DNA of 33,926 bases from JAVBRU01 sp031547595 (lineage in GTDB: Bacteria; Bacillota; Clostridia; Christensenellales; Aristaeellaceae): NCBI GenBank assembly GCA_031547595.1, contig JAVBRU010000095.1:1-33926 (forward strand), in the 5' to 3' direction. The translations under genes were made by a program, and so were the position numbers. The first letter of the stretch is position 1; every line of letters starts with the position of its first letter. The notes beneath the pieces are model-generated. The model made no database searches, was not told the DNA's origin, and worked only from the letters and a program-made list of their open reading frames with translations. Shown piece by piece: positions 22,542-31,010 of this stretch.

Positions 22542-23029
22542 GGCGATACCGCCAGACGGCGATCTACAGACTCGCCCACAAAAATGACGCCATCCTGCTT
22601 ATAACGCTTGAGCACAAAGCTGGTTGCCGTGCCGGTTACGGTGTCCAGAGGGCTCAGTTTTTCGCTGACGAACTGCGCCAGCTGCTTGAGTGTGGGCGCT
22701 TCCACCAGCACCAACAGGTCGTACGCGCCGCTCATCAGATAAACGCTCTTCACCTCTTCAAAGCGGTAAATGCGACCCGCGATGGCGTCAAAGCCCATGT
22801 CCCGCTGCGGGGTAACGCGCACCTCGATCATGGCCTCCACGCGGTTTTTATCGGTCTTGTCCCAGTTGATGATGGGCGCATACTGTAAAATAATATGCTC
22901 GCGCTCCATTTCCTCAATGGCCTGCGCCACGTCGGTCATTTCAGCACCCGTCATCACCGCCATGCGCTCCAGCGGCGTGCGGCAATCCTCTGATAGGATC
23001 TCCAATAGCTGTGTTTTCAACGCTTCCAT
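22538..23029 (-). CDS. Lrp/AsnC-family transcriptional regulator
   Basis: 163 residues from ATG 23029, with GGGGGAT nine bases upstream; the longer frame runs into the preceding gene. An N-terminal winged HTH (LLEILSEDCRTPLERMAVMT, then GAEMTDVAQAIEEMEREHII) leads to a C-terminal RAM/AsnC ligand domain (RVEAMIEVRVTPQRDMGFDA, then VKSVYLMSGAYDLLVLVEAP). The domain keeps the G-x-Y-D-L core that forms the amino-acid pocket between dimers. The HTH is somewhat divergent from standard Lrp. Its 4-bp overlap with the aminotransferase gene is a frequent arrangement where the regulator controls the enzyme in response to the substrate. Confidence 0.88.
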   Translation of the reverse strand: MEALKTQLLEILSEDCRTPLERMAVMTGAEMTDVAQAIEEMEREHIILQYAPIINWDKTDKNRVEAMIEVRVTPQRDMGFDAIAGRIYRFEEVKSVYLMSGAYDLLVLVEAPTLKQLAQFVSEKLSPLDTVTGTATSFVLKRYKQDGVIFVGESVDRRLAVSP

Positions 23030-23045
23030 AGTATGTATCCCCCAC

Positions 23046-24809
23046 TCACTCGTCCGCCAAAGCGATAAAGGTGTCAATCTGATCGGTGACTACCTTGAGC
23101 GATGCACGCCAGAAATCCACGCTGCGCACATCGATGCCCACACTGGCGGCCACATCGGCCACCATGCCGGAGCCGCAGTTGCGCAGCAGCTGGTTGTACT
23201 GGGGCACAAACGCCGCGCCTTTGTCCAGATACTGGGCAAATACGCCCTTGCCAAACAGCATACCAAACGCATAGGGGAAATTGTAGAAATTGTAGCCTGC
23301 AGAATAGTAATGGCTCTTGCACGCCCACATGTAGGGATGGCGGAACTCCTTGCTCAGGCCGTCGCCATAGCTCTTTTCCTGGGCATCCAGCATCAGGTTT
23401 TTCAGTTCGTTCACACTGAGGGTGCGGTTTTTGCGCGCTTCAATCACAGCGCTTTCAAACAGGAAGCGGCCGTAAATATCCACCACTGTCTGGGTGCACT
23501 CCATGAGGTCGCCCTCAATCAGGGTGAAGCGCTCGGCAGCCGAGGCATCCTTCATGGCGGCGTGTGCCAGCAGCGTTTCGTTAAAGATTGAGGCAGTTTC
23601 CGCCAAGGGCATGGGCGCGTCGCTTTGTAGGTTCGGCATGCCCTTCATGCAGCGGTTGTGCCAGGCATGGCCAAGCTCGTGCGCCAAGGTGCTCACATCG
23701 CTGAAGCTGCCCACAAAGTTGGTCAACACGCGGCTTTGATCATACTGGTGCAGATCAGCGCAGAACGCACCGCCGCCCTTGCCTTCCTTTGGATACACGT
23801 CAATCCAGTTGTTATCAAAGGCTTCCTTCACAAACGCGCCCATATCGGGGGTGAACTTGCCAAGGTCTGCAATCAGTTTGTCGCGGGCTTCTTCGATGGT
23901 ATAGGTTTTGGGTGTGAACTCGCCCTTGCTGACAGGGGCAAACAGGCAGAAGAAGGGCAATCCATCGGTATAGCCCAGCAGCTCGCCCTTTTTGCGCAGA
24001 TAACGGCGGAAAGCGGGCAGCGCTTCCACAATGGCTTCCCACATGGCGTCTAGCGTAGCCTGATCCATGTTGGACTGATCCAGCGTGCGCTGAAGCACAC
24101 TGTCATAATGCTTGGCCTCTGTCATGGTGATGGCTTCGCCCTTGATAGCGTTCAGTGCTGCAGCCATAGGAATTTCTATCTTGGCATAGGATGCGATCTC
24201 GGCATCATAGGCATCCTTGCGCACATCCTTATCGGGGTCATACGCTTTGCCGCGCACAGCGGCCAGGGGGATTTGCTCCCCACGATACTCCACTAGCAGT
24301 GTACCATCCAATTTGTCGCGCAGATTGCTGAACGCGTCAGAGCCGGAAAGCGACATCTTGAGCATCCAAGGCTCAATGGCTTCGTCCATCAGATGGGATG
24401 CGGCATCCTGTGTGCGCTTCAAGCTGAACGCGACGTTTTGCAGCTTTTCGCTTTGCGCCACAATGGCCGTTAAGTCGCCGACCCCGCCCACAAAGCGCGT
24501 AAAAGCAGAATTGAACAGCTCGATCTCCACGCTCTTCATCATCAGCCTGTCCATCAACTGGGCGGCAAGCTCATGCGTAGCGTCGGTGGCCATGGTCAGG
24601 TTGGCGAAGCTGCCCAGGCGCGAAGCAAGGCAAATCATCTCTTCAAACAGATCAACGCATTTTTCCAAAACGTCTTTATCGGCTGCGCCGCTTTGAAGGC
24701 AGGCATTGCCCTCTGCCAGAATAGCATCCACACGAGCAAAATCCTGCTCAATCTTCGGATCATCAAATGACGCATACAGTACGGACAGGTCCCATTCCCA
24801 AGTCTTCAT
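23046..24809 (-). CDS. pepF: M3-family oligoendopeptidase (PepF-like)
   Basis: 587 residues from ATG 24809 behind GGAGGGAAAATAT. A cytosolic zinc metallopeptidase cutting short peptides. The zinc site is HELGH (His377, Glu378, His381) in TLAHELGHAWHN, with the third ligand Glu in PMLAETASIFNE-like context (PLAETASIFNETLLAHAAM, about 30 residues on). The C-terminal YSAGYNFYNFPYAFGMLF and GSGMVADVAASVGIDV segments are typical of the PepF/MA clade. Length is normal (about 600). It lies second in the operon, between two transcription regulators and ahead of an aminotransferase, which fits use of peptides as an amino-acid source. Confidence 0.92.
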   Translation of the reverse strand: MKTWEWDLSVLYASFDDPKIEQDFARVDAILAEGNACLQSGAADKDVLEKCVDLFEEMICLASRLGSFANLTMATDATHELAAQLMDRLMMKSVEIELFNSAFTRFVGGVGDLTAIVAQSEKLQNVAFSLKRTQDAASHLMDEAIEPWMLKMSLSGSDAFSNLRDKLDGTLLVEYRGEQIPLAAVRGKAYDPDKDVRKDAYDAEIASYAKIEIPMAAALNAIKGEAITMTEAKHYDSVLQRTLDQSNMDQATLDAMWEAIVEALPAFRRYLRKKGELLGYTDGLPFFCLFAPVSKGEFTPKTYTIEEARDKLIADLGKFTPDMGAFVKEAFDNNWIDVYPKEGKGGGAFCADLHQYDQSRVLTNFVGSFSDVSTLAHELGHAWHNRCMKGMPNLQSDAPMPLAETASIFNETLLAHAAMKDASAAERFTLIEGDLMECTQTVVDIYGRFLFESAVIEARKNRTLSVNELKNLMLDAQEKSYGDGLSKEFRHPYMWACKSHYYSAGYNFYNFPYAFGMLFGKGVFAQYLDKGAAFVPQYNQLLRNCGSGMVADVAASVGIDVRSVDFWRASLKVVTDQIDTFIALADE

Positions 24810-24830
24810 ATATTTTCCCTCCAACACGTA

Positions 24831-25508
24831 TTAAAAGCCGCGATTGGCCATAGCATTTAGGCAGGTTTCCTTGCTCTCTTCGAGGTGATGGTGCATCAGC
24901 TGCTTGAGGCCTTCCAGATCCTTTTTCTCCAGCAGCTCCACCATTTTATGGTGCTCCAGATGCGCGTGGGAGCGCCGTACAATGCTGGCGATGGCTACGG
25001 CAGAAAAGCGCATGATGTATTCTTCCTGGCTGTCGATCACGCGCAGGATGCGCTTCTTGTCCGACATATGCTCCAGCGTGCTGTGGAAGGCGCGGTTGTG
25101 CACGGCCAGGGTTTCCACATCCTGCTTATCCTGTGCCACGTCCATTTCTTTCAAAATAGTGCGCAAAGCGTCCAGCTCCTTGGCATTCACATTGGCCACA
25201 ACGGAGGGCAAAATCAGCATCATCATGGCATTGCGGATGGTGAAAATTTCGTCAATATCGCTGAGGGTAAAAGCGCGCACCACCACGCCCCGGTGCAGAA
25301 TATACTCCACCAGGCCGTCCCGTTCCAGCTTGCGCAGCGCCTCCCGCAGCGGCGTGCGGCTGATGTGCAGCTGATCTGCATAGGCTGTCTCCACAATGCG
25401 TGAGCCTGCGGGGATTTCTCCCGTAATAATCGCCTGCTTCAAGCTTTCATAGGCAATGTCGCGGATGGGCTTACTCTCAAGGGTTGCATCAAAGGACATG
25501 TGGCTCAC
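24831..25508 (-). CDS. GntR-family regulator, FadR/FCD subfamily
   Basis: 225 residues from GTG 25508, which has GGAGG nine bases upstream; an ATG three codons later is possible. An N-terminal winged HTH (SLKQAIITGEIPAGSRIVET, ISRTPLREALRKLERDGLVE) is followed by an all-helical FCD ligand-binding domain (about 85-220). Metal/ligand His residues are suggested by AVHNRAFHSTLEHMS and SHAHLEHHKMVELLEKKD. This subfamily binds small carboxylates or amino acids. As first gene behind a promoter overlapped by a TTGTATACAA palindrome, it probably represses its own operon and perhaps the divergent amidase gene. Confidence 0.92.
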   Translation of the reverse strand: MSHMSFDATLESKPIRDIAYESLKQAIITGEIPAGSRIVETAYADQLHISRTPLREALRKLERDGLVEYILHRGVVVRAFTLSDIDEIFTIRNAMMMLILPSVVANVNAKELDALRTILKEMDVAQDKQDVETLAVHNRAFHSTLEHMSDKKRILRVIDSQEEYIMRFSAVAIASIVRRSHAHLEHHKMVELLEKKDLEGLKQLMHHHLEESKETCLNAMANRGF

Positions 25509-25531
25509 TGCTCGTCCCCTCCACCATTCGT

Positions 25532-25569
25532 TTGTATACAATGATACAATTCAAAAACAGAGCTGTCAA
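25532..25569 (-). promoter_or_regulatory. Promoter and GntR-type operator of the eight-gene operon
   Basis: Minus strand: TTGACA (25569-25564), 17 bp, TATCAT (25546-25541). The palindrome TTGTATACAA (25532-25541) abuts the -10 and covers the start site. A second half-copy, TTGTATCA, lies immediately upstream, giving TTGTAT repeats eight bases apart. The start codon is 24 bp further on. FadR-type regulators bind short palindromes of this kind at start sites. Confidence 0.65.
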
Positions 25570-25579
25570 GTTTTCTGGC

Positions 25580-25608
25580 AATTTTCGCGATTATTTTGTG
25601 CGAAAATT
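25580..25608. repeat. 9-bp inverted repeat upstream of the amidase gene
   Basis: AATTTTCGC (25580-25588) and GCGAAAATT (25600-25608), perfect arms with an 11-base spacer, in the divergent intergenic region. No T-tract. It may be an operator or a 5' leader hairpin of the amidase gene. Confidence 0.6.
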
Positions 25609-25639
25609 TCAATTATTTGTGCAAAGGCAGGCGTTTACC

Positions 25640-26122
25640 ATGAAAGATATTCTCTATGACCGGCCTAAAGCCTTGGCATATGCCCACCGCTGGGCGCTTG
25701 GCCGGAATCCGCAATACCTGGACTTTTCAAACCTCGGCGGAGACTGCACCAACTTTATCTCCCAATGCCTGTTCGCTGGCATCGGTGTGATGAACTATAC
25801 GCAAAGCACCGGCTGGTATTACATTGATGGCAACCGCAAGGCTCCAGCTTGGACAGCTGTGCGGTATTTGCACCGGTTTTTGCTAGAGAATGCAGGCCAA
25901 GGGCCTTATGGTGCAGTTGTCACCCCTGATAAAATCATCCCCGGCGACATCATTCAGCTCCTCAATCCGCTAGGCGCATACTACCACAGCCTGTTTGTAC
26001 TAGAAAAGAGCGGCGATGAAATCTATATCGCCGCGCATAGCTATGATTCCTATATGCGTCCGCTATCCAGCTACCCCTATCATTCCGCTTCTTATGTGAA
26101 GATACTGGGCGGCAGGCGGTAA
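25640..26122 (+). CDS. Amidase_6-domain protein (putative cysteine amidase)
   Basis: 160 residues from ATG 25640; the open frame continues upstream, but the promoter and operator of the divergent operon occupy that DNA. A single Amidase_6 (NlpC/P60-related) domain: YDRPKALAYAHRWALGRNPQ, the nucleophile Cys36 in NLGGDCTNFISQCLFAG, STGWYYIDG, IPGDIIQLLN, the His of YYHSLFVLEKSG and AAHSYDSYMRPLSSYPY. There is no signal peptide, unlike many exported relatives, so it appears cytosolic or leaderless. Family members hydrolyse amide bonds in cell-wall-like or peptide substrates. It may be co-regulated with the GntR operon through the shared intergenic region. Confidence 0.85.
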   Translation: MKDILYDRPKALAYAHRWALGRNPQYLDFSNLGGDCTNFISQCLFAGIGVMNYTQSTGWYYIDGNRKAPAWTAVRYLHRFLLENAGQGPYGAVVTPDKIIPGDIIQLLNPLGAYYHSLFVLEKSGDEIYIAAHSYDSYMRPLSSYPYHSASYVKILGGRR

Positions 26123-26125
26123 ATA

Positions 26126-26593
26126 CTACGCCTCAAAAAGTGTCTTCTGCACGTAATCCACCGGGTGCATGGTGCGCTGCGCGACCTGCTCGGGCGTCAT
26201 TCCTTCCTTAGCAAAGCGTAGGAAAACGCTTTTCATACTTTCACCCACTTCGATGATATGCCTGTCGGGGTCGTAGAAGCGCATCACCCGCTGCCCCCAT
26301 CCGTATTCCTTCGTACGGTGCAGGTATTCAATGTCCTCAAACCGCGCGATACGCTGCTCAAAGGCATCATAATCCGTTTCCTCAAAATAAAGTTCATGAT
26401 CGTTGCCGCCGTGGGCAATGGCAAAATCCGCAACACCTAGCAAGCCTTCATAGTTGCGTTGAAGGGCAAGCCCGTCACCAAAGGCAATATTATCGCCCAA
26501 ATCCAGCGTAATCTTTTGGCCCATTACATCCTGATAAAAGGCTTTGCTCTTCTCTAAATCCTGCACGGCAATCAATGCACACTGATACCTCAT
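26126..26593 (-). CDS. VOC-family (glyoxalase/bleomycin-resistance-type) protein
   Basis: 155 residues from ATG 26593, with AAGGAGATAACAG eight bases upstream. Paired beta-alpha-beta-beta-beta modules: YQCALIAVQDLEKSKAFYQD then DVMGQKITLDLGDNIAFGDG, and NDHELYFEETDYDAFEQRI with GWGQRVMRFYDPDRHIIEVG. The latter has the family D-P-D-x-H-x-I-E-V ending with the metal Glu. A C-terminal helical extension (FLRFAKEGMTPEQVAQRTMH) is unusual but occurs in a clostridial subgroup. The substrate is unknown. It follows the Cys-rich protein gene by 14 bp. Confidence 0.88.
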   Translation of the reverse strand: MRYQCALIAVQDLEKSKAFYQDVMGQKITLDLGDNIAFGDGLALQRNYEGLLGVADFAIAHGGNDHELYFEETDYDAFEQRIARFEDIEYLHRTKEYGWGQRVMRFYDPDRHIIEVGESMKSVFLRFAKEGMTPEQVAQRTMHPVDYVQKTLFEA

Positions 26594-26607
26594 TACTGTT
26601 ATCTCCT

Positions 26608-27144
26608 TCACGTGATTTTGATCACGCATTTGTCCCCGCCAAGCTTTACACTTTCTATAAGCTCCACTTCAACCGCGCGGCCCAGTACATACGAAAACAT
26701 GCGCTTCGTATACCCCAGCGTGCAATCGCACCAGGCCCTTGGCAGGGTTTTATTGACTCGCTTCACGCAAGAGCAATAGCAGGTGGGGTATATCAGAAAC
26801 AGTGAATCACCTTCATAGCGTACTTCAAACCCCTGATGCAGGCCAGTCGCTTTTGGGGCAAAATCCTCCATCCCATCGCAAGCGCGGTACAGCTTCTGAA
26901 GCGCATTCATTTTGCCAAGCTCCGGCCCACAGGCGCAGTCCATGCGGATGGCTTTGACTGTGTCCTCGTCAAACTGCTGTTCAAGTGCGGTACAAATCTG
27001 CTGCGCCCACACAAACTTCTTTTTGAAATCCGCTGCTTTGGAAAGTGGAAATTGCAGGATAAAATCATCCGCAATCTTGTTATCGGCATGCTTTTGCAGC
27101 GCGTCATGCAGGCGCATGGCATGCGGATTATCAGATTTTAGCAT
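26608..27144 (-). CDS. Cysteine-rich cytosolic protein of unknown function (DUF6144-like)
   Basis: 178 residues from ATG 27144, with GGAGG close upstream; the longer open frame crosses the V-ATPase terminator. The N-terminus is helical (RLHDALQKHADNKIADDFIL). Seven Cys occur in three clusters: Cys70/72 in MDCACG, Cys122/124/126 in YPTCYCSCVK and Cys139/141 in WCDCTLGY. This suggests a metal site or a redox-active fold of the kind seen in DUF6144/L-2-amino-thiazoline-4-carboxylate hydrolase-like proteins (YPxCYCxCV). The family assignment is from memory of the motif and is tentative. It is paired with a VOC protein gene in one short transcript. Confidence 0.65.
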   Translation of the reverse strand: MLKSDNPHAMRLHDALQKHADNKIADDFILQFPLSKAADFKKKFVWAQQICTALEQQFDEDTVKAIRMDCACGPELGKMNALQKLYRACDGMEDFAPKATGLHQGFEVRYEGDSLFLIYPTCYCSCVKRVNKTLPRAWCDCTLGYTKRMFSYVLGRAVEVELIESVKLGGDKCVIKIT

Positions 27145-27163
27145 ACTTCCTCCGTCATGAAAT

Positions 27164-27196
27164 AAAACGGAGGCCATCTCTTGGCTACTCCGTTTT
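27164..27196 (-). terminator. Terminator of the V-type ATPase operon
   Basis: AAAACGGAG (27164-27172) pairs with CTCCGTTTT (27188-27196), and the inner GCCA/TGGC continues the stem. On the minus strand it is followed by a T-rich ATTTC. It lies 11 bases after the stop of subunit D. Confidence 0.8.
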
Positions 27197-27206
27197 ACAG
27201 GATGAA

Positions 27207-27845
27207 TTATTCCTGCCTTTCGGCAATCATCGACTTCACTTTCATCAGGCGCGTCAATGATCCGCGTTCGTTTTCGTCCAGCTTCATGGTAATAAAGCGG
27301 ATGGTTTCTTCCATCTGCGGGATCATCACATACTCCAGCGCATTCACGCGGCGGCGGGTTTTTTCAATTTCGTCCGCCAATAAATCACAGGTCTTTTCAA
27401 TCTCGGCCAGGCGCAAGAGCTTTGGCAACAGCTCTGCCAGCGTGGCAATGGCATCATCCAGCTGGGCGGAGGTTTCCGCCAAGCCATAGCTGAGGCCGCT
27501 GTTCTTTTTCTCCTCTGCCAGCACCGTCATGGTGGGTACGCGCACAGACAATATATTGCGTTGTCCGATGGTCAGCTTGGCGCTGCGCGCGGGGTACAGC
27601 ACGGCTTCTTCCAGTGCCTGCGGGTTCATCACGGCACGTGCCAAGGCAAAATCGCCCAGCGCGCCCTTCAGCTCGCCCTCCACCTGTGTGCGCAGCTTGG
27701 CATTCTCACGAAGAAGACCGATAAATTGGCGCACCAACTCATCCCGCTTGTCTTTCAGCAGCTTATGCCCGCGCCGCGCCGTCACAAGCCGGCGCTTGAT
27801 GCGCGTCAGCTCCATGCGCGTAGGGTTTACGCGAAGCGTTGCCAT
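27207..27845 (-). CDS. ntpD: V-type ATPase subunit D (central rotor stalk)
   Basis: 212 residues. The characteristic N-terminal coiled coil VNPTRMELTRIKRRLVTARR, then GHKLLKDKRDELVRQFI, pairs with the C-terminal helix (EIEKTRRRVNALEYVMIPQM, then EETIRFITMKLDENERGSLT). Together they make the shaft that turns inside the A3B3 head. Its start ATG overlaps the subunit B stop (TGATG). Last gene of the operon. Confidence 0.94.
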   Translation of the reverse strand: MATLRVNPTRMELTRIKRRLVTARRGHKLLKDKRDELVRQFIGLLRENAKLRTQVEGELKGALGDFALARAVMNPQALEEAVLYPARSAKLTIGQRNILSVRVPTMTVLAEEKKNSGLSYGLAETSAQLDDAIATLAELLPKLLRLAEIEKTCDLLADEIEKTRRRVNALEYVMIPQMEETIRFITMKLDENERGSLTRLMKVKSMIAERQE

Positions 27846-29230
27846 CAGGCCTCCTCCTCTTGCTTGGGCAGGTATTGATCCAGCATATCATCACGGATAC
27901 GCTTCAGCTCGCTTCTGGGCAGCATCGCCAGCAGCTTCCAGCCGATCTCCAGCGTTTCCTGAATGCTGCGGTTGGTGCGGTAGCCCTGGGATACATACTG
28001 CTTTTCGAAAGCATCCGCAAACCCCGCATACTGCTTATCGATGTCCGTCAGCGCCGCTTCGCCAAGGATAACTGCCAGTTCCTTGGCGTCCTTGCCGCGG
28101 GAATAGGCTGCAAACAGCTGGTTCATAGTGGCAGCGTGATCCTCACGGGTCTTGCCCTTGCCAATGCCCTTGTCCTTCAAGCGGCTGAGCGAGGGCATCA
28201 CGTCAATCGGCGGCTCAATCCCCTTGCGGTACAATTCGCGGCTGAGGATGATCTGGCCTTCTGTGATGTAGCCCGTGAGGTCCGGGATAGGATGCGTCTT
28301 GTCGTCTTCCGGCATGGTGAGGATGGGAATCTGCGTGATAGAGCCTTCCTTGCCAATCACGCGCCCCGCGCGCTCGTACATCGTGGCAAGGTCGGTATAC
28401 AGATAGCCGGGATAGCCGCGGCGGCCGGGCACTTCCTTGCGGGCGGCGGACACTTCGCGCAGCGCTTCTGCATAGTTGGTGATGTCCGTCAAAATGACCA
28501 GCACGTGCATGCCTTTTTCGTAGGCCAGATATTCCGCCGCCGTCAGCGCCATGCGCGGGGTGGCGATGCGCTCGATAGCGGGGTCGTTGGCGAGGTTCAT
28601 AAACAACACGGCGCGCTCAATGGCACCGGTACGTTTGAAGTCACTGATAAAATAATCTGCTTCTTCAAAGGTGATACCAATTGCGCCAAACACCACGGCA
28701 AACTTGCTGTCCGCGCTCAGCACCTTGGCCTGACGCGCAATCTGCGTGGCCAATTGGGCATGCGGCAGGCCGCTGCCTGAAAACACCGGCAGCTTTTGCC
28801 CGCGCACCAGCGTGTTCAGGCCGTCAATGGCGGAAATACCAGTCTGGATAAACTCGCTGGGATAGTCGCGCGCGGCGGGATTGAGCGGCTCACCATTGAT
28901 ATCGCGGCGGTATTCGGGGATCAGCGCGGGGCCGCCATCCTTGGGGTTGCCCATGCCGTCAAATACGCGGCCCAACATATCCGTGGATACAGACAGCTCG
29001 ATGCTGCGCCCGAGGAAACGCGCCTTGGCGTTGTCAATACGCAGGCCGTTGCTGCTTTCAAACAGCTGCACCAGCGCCTTGTCCTCGTTGATTTCCAGCA
29101 CCTTGCCCTGACGGATTTCGCCATCAGCCTGTTCGATCTCTACCAGCTCGTTATATGTGACGCCAGCTACACCTTCCACCAGCATCAAAGGGCCTACCAC
29201 TTCTCGTATGGTGCGGTATTCTTTCAGCAT
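27845..29230 (-). CDS. ntpB: V-type ATPase subunit B (non-catalytic head)
   Basis: 461 residues from ATG 29230, with GGAGGG upstream and one base after the subunit A stop. YRTIREVVGPLMLVEGVAGV begins the beta-barrel. The nucleotide-binding domain has FSGSGLPHAQLATQIARQ in place of a true P-loop, as expected of the non-catalytic subunit, and LNLANDPAIERI-like and SRLKDKGIGKGKTREDH segments of the V-ATPase B type. It forms the A3B3 hexamer with subunit A. Confidence 0.95.
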   Translation of the reverse strand: MLKEYRTIREVVGPLMLVEGVAGVTYNELVEIEQADGEIRQGKVLEINEDKALVQLFESSNGLRIDNAKARFLGRSIELSVSTDMLGRVFDGMGNPKDGGPALIPEYRRDINGEPLNPAARDYPSEFIQTGISAIDGLNTLVRGQKLPVFSGSGLPHAQLATQIARQAKVLSADSKFAVVFGAIGITFEEADYFISDFKRTGAIERAVLFMNLANDPAIERIATPRMALTAAEYLAYEKGMHVLVILTDITNYAEALREVSAARKEVPGRRGYPGYLYTDLATMYERAGRVIGKEGSITQIPILTMPEDDKTHPIPDLTGYITEGQIILSRELYRKGIEPPIDVMPSLSRLKDKGIGKGKTREDHAATMNQLFAAYSRGKDAKELAVILGEAALTDIDKQYAGFADAFEKQYVSQGYRTNRSIQETLEIGWKLLAMLPRSELKRIRDDMLDQYLPKQEEEA

Positions 29231-29231
29231 C

Positions 29232-30998
29232 TTACAGCCCTCCCTCATTGAGCAGGGCGGCGGCCTGGCTGCTCAGCTCGGATTCAATTTTGCCAAACTC
29301 CTGCATTTGATCTTCCGGGATATACTTGGCACGGCCAATGCGCTCGCGCACCGGCATCTTCAGCACCGCAGAAAGATTGACGCCGGCATCCAGCGCAGCG
29401 CGGCCTTTCTCGCCAAACTGCAGGATCAAACGCAGCATGTGCGCCTGTTTTTCCGGCGATGTATAGGTATCCACCTCGTCAAAGGCGTTCTGATGCAAAT
29501 AATCCTCGCGGATGGAACGCGCCACTTCCATGGTCAGGCGGTCCTTCCAGCTCAGCGCGTCCATACCCACCAGGCGCACGATTTCGTCCAGCTCGGCTTC
29601 GTTTTGTAATACCTGCATGGTCTGGCTGCGCAGTTCGTGCCAATCGGGATCCACATGGTCGTCAAACCAATCCGCCAGCGAGTCCGCATACAGCGAATAC
29701 GATTGCAGCCAGTCAATGGCCGGGAAATGACGTTTGTACGCAAGCTGGGCGGACAACCCCCAGAAAACCTTCACAATGCGCAGGGTGGACTGAGACACAG
29801 GCTCCGAAATATCGCCGCCGGGGGGCGACACCGCACCAATCGCGCTGATGGTGCCCTCGCGCCCATCCTTGCCAAGGCACTTCACATAGCCTGCGCGCTC
29901 GTAGAATTCCGCAATGCGGCTGGCCAGGTACGCAGGATAGCCTTCTTCACCGGGCATTTCTTCCAGACGGCCGCTCATTTCGCGCAGCGCTTCCGCCCAG
30001 CGGCTGGTCGAGTCCGCCATGATGGCTACTTTATAGCCCATATCGCGGTAGTACTCGGCAATGGTGATGCCCGTATAGATCGATGCCTCGCGCGCTGCCA
30101 CCGGCATGTCGGAGGTGTTAGCGATCAGCACCGTGCGCTTCATCAGCGATTCGCCGGTGCGCGGATCGTGCAATTCCGGAAACTCCATCAAAACGTCGGT
30201 CATTTCGTTGCCGCGCTCGCCGCAACCCACATACACGATGATATCGGCATCCGCCCACTTGGCCAGCTGATGCTGCACCACCGTTTTGCCAGAGCCAAAG
30301 GGGCCGGGCACGGCAGCCACACCGCCGGATGCAATGGGAAACAGCGTGTCAATCACGCGCTGTCCCGTCACCATCGGGCTTTGGGGAGAAAGCTTTTCTT
30401 TGTACGGGCGGCCACGGCGCACCGGCCATTTTTGCAGCATGGTCACGGGCGTATCCTGCCCCTGATCATTGGTCAGCACACAAACCACGTCTTCCAACCG
30501 CGCCGCGCCTTTGTGGATGGATTTCACCTTGCCGCCCATTTTGAAGGGCACCATGATGCGGTGCTCTACAACGGCGCTTTCCTGCACAATGCCCAGCACG
30601 TCGCCAGCCTCCACCACATCGCCCACCAGCACCTTGGGCTCAAACGCCCAAAGTTTCTCGCGGTCCAGCGAGGGCACTTCAATACCACGCGTAATGCGCT
30701 CCCCCGCTTTTTCGCGGATCTTGGTCAACGGGCGCTGAATGCCGTCAAAGATGGATTCTATGAGGCCCGGCCCCAATTCTACCGACAGCGGCGCGCCGGT
30801 AGACTCCACAGGCTCGCCAGGGCCAAGGCCGGAGGTTTCTTCATATACCTGGATGGAGGCACGGTCGCCGCGCAGTTCAATGACTTCTCCAACCAGGCGG
30901 CTTTGGCTGACGCGCACCACGTCATACATGCGCGCATCGGCCATGCCTTTGGCCAGAATCAACGGCCCTGCTACCTTCACAATTGTTCCCTGCGCCAT
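29232..30998 (-). CDS. ntpA: V-type ATPase catalytic subunit A
   Basis: 588 residues. The P-loop GPFGSGKT is at 232-239 and the catalytic Glu lies in the GCGERGNEMTDVL segment that follows. The bulge domain specific to V/A-type A subunits (about 120-190, with GDVVEAGDVLGIVQE and HRIMVPFKMGGKVKSI) is present. ATP hydrolysis or synthesis is carried out at the A/B interfaces. It is 12 bp downstream of subunit F and normal in length. Confidence 0.96.
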   Translation of the reverse strand: MAQGTIVKVAGPLILAKGMADARMYDVVRVSQSRLVGEVIELRGDRASIQVYEETSGLGPGEPVESTGAPLSVELGPGLIESIFDGIQRPLTKIREKAGERITRGIEVPSLDREKLWAFEPKVLVGDVVEAGDVLGIVQESAVVEHRIMVPFKMGGKVKSIHKGAARLEDVVCVLTNDQGQDTPVTMLQKWPVRRGRPYKEKLSPQSPMVTGQRVIDTLFPIASGGVAAVPGPFGSGKTVVQHQLAKWADADIIVYVGCGERGNEMTDVLMEFPELHDPRTGESLMKRTVLIANTSDMPVAAREASIYTGITIAEYYRDMGYKVAIMADSTSRWAEALREMSGRLEEMPGEEGYPAYLASRIAEFYERAGYVKCLGKDGREGTISAIGAVSPPGGDISEPVSQSTLRIVKVFWGLSAQLAYKRHFPAIDWLQSYSLYADSLADWFDDHVDPDWHELRSQTMQVLQNEAELDEIVRLVGMDALSWKDRLTMEVARSIREDYLHQNAFDEVDTYTSPEKQAHMLRLILQFGEKGRAALDAGVNLSAVLKMPVRERIGRAKYIPEDQMQEFGKIESELSSQAAALLNEGGL

Positions 30999-31010
30999 GA
31001 TCGTATCTCC

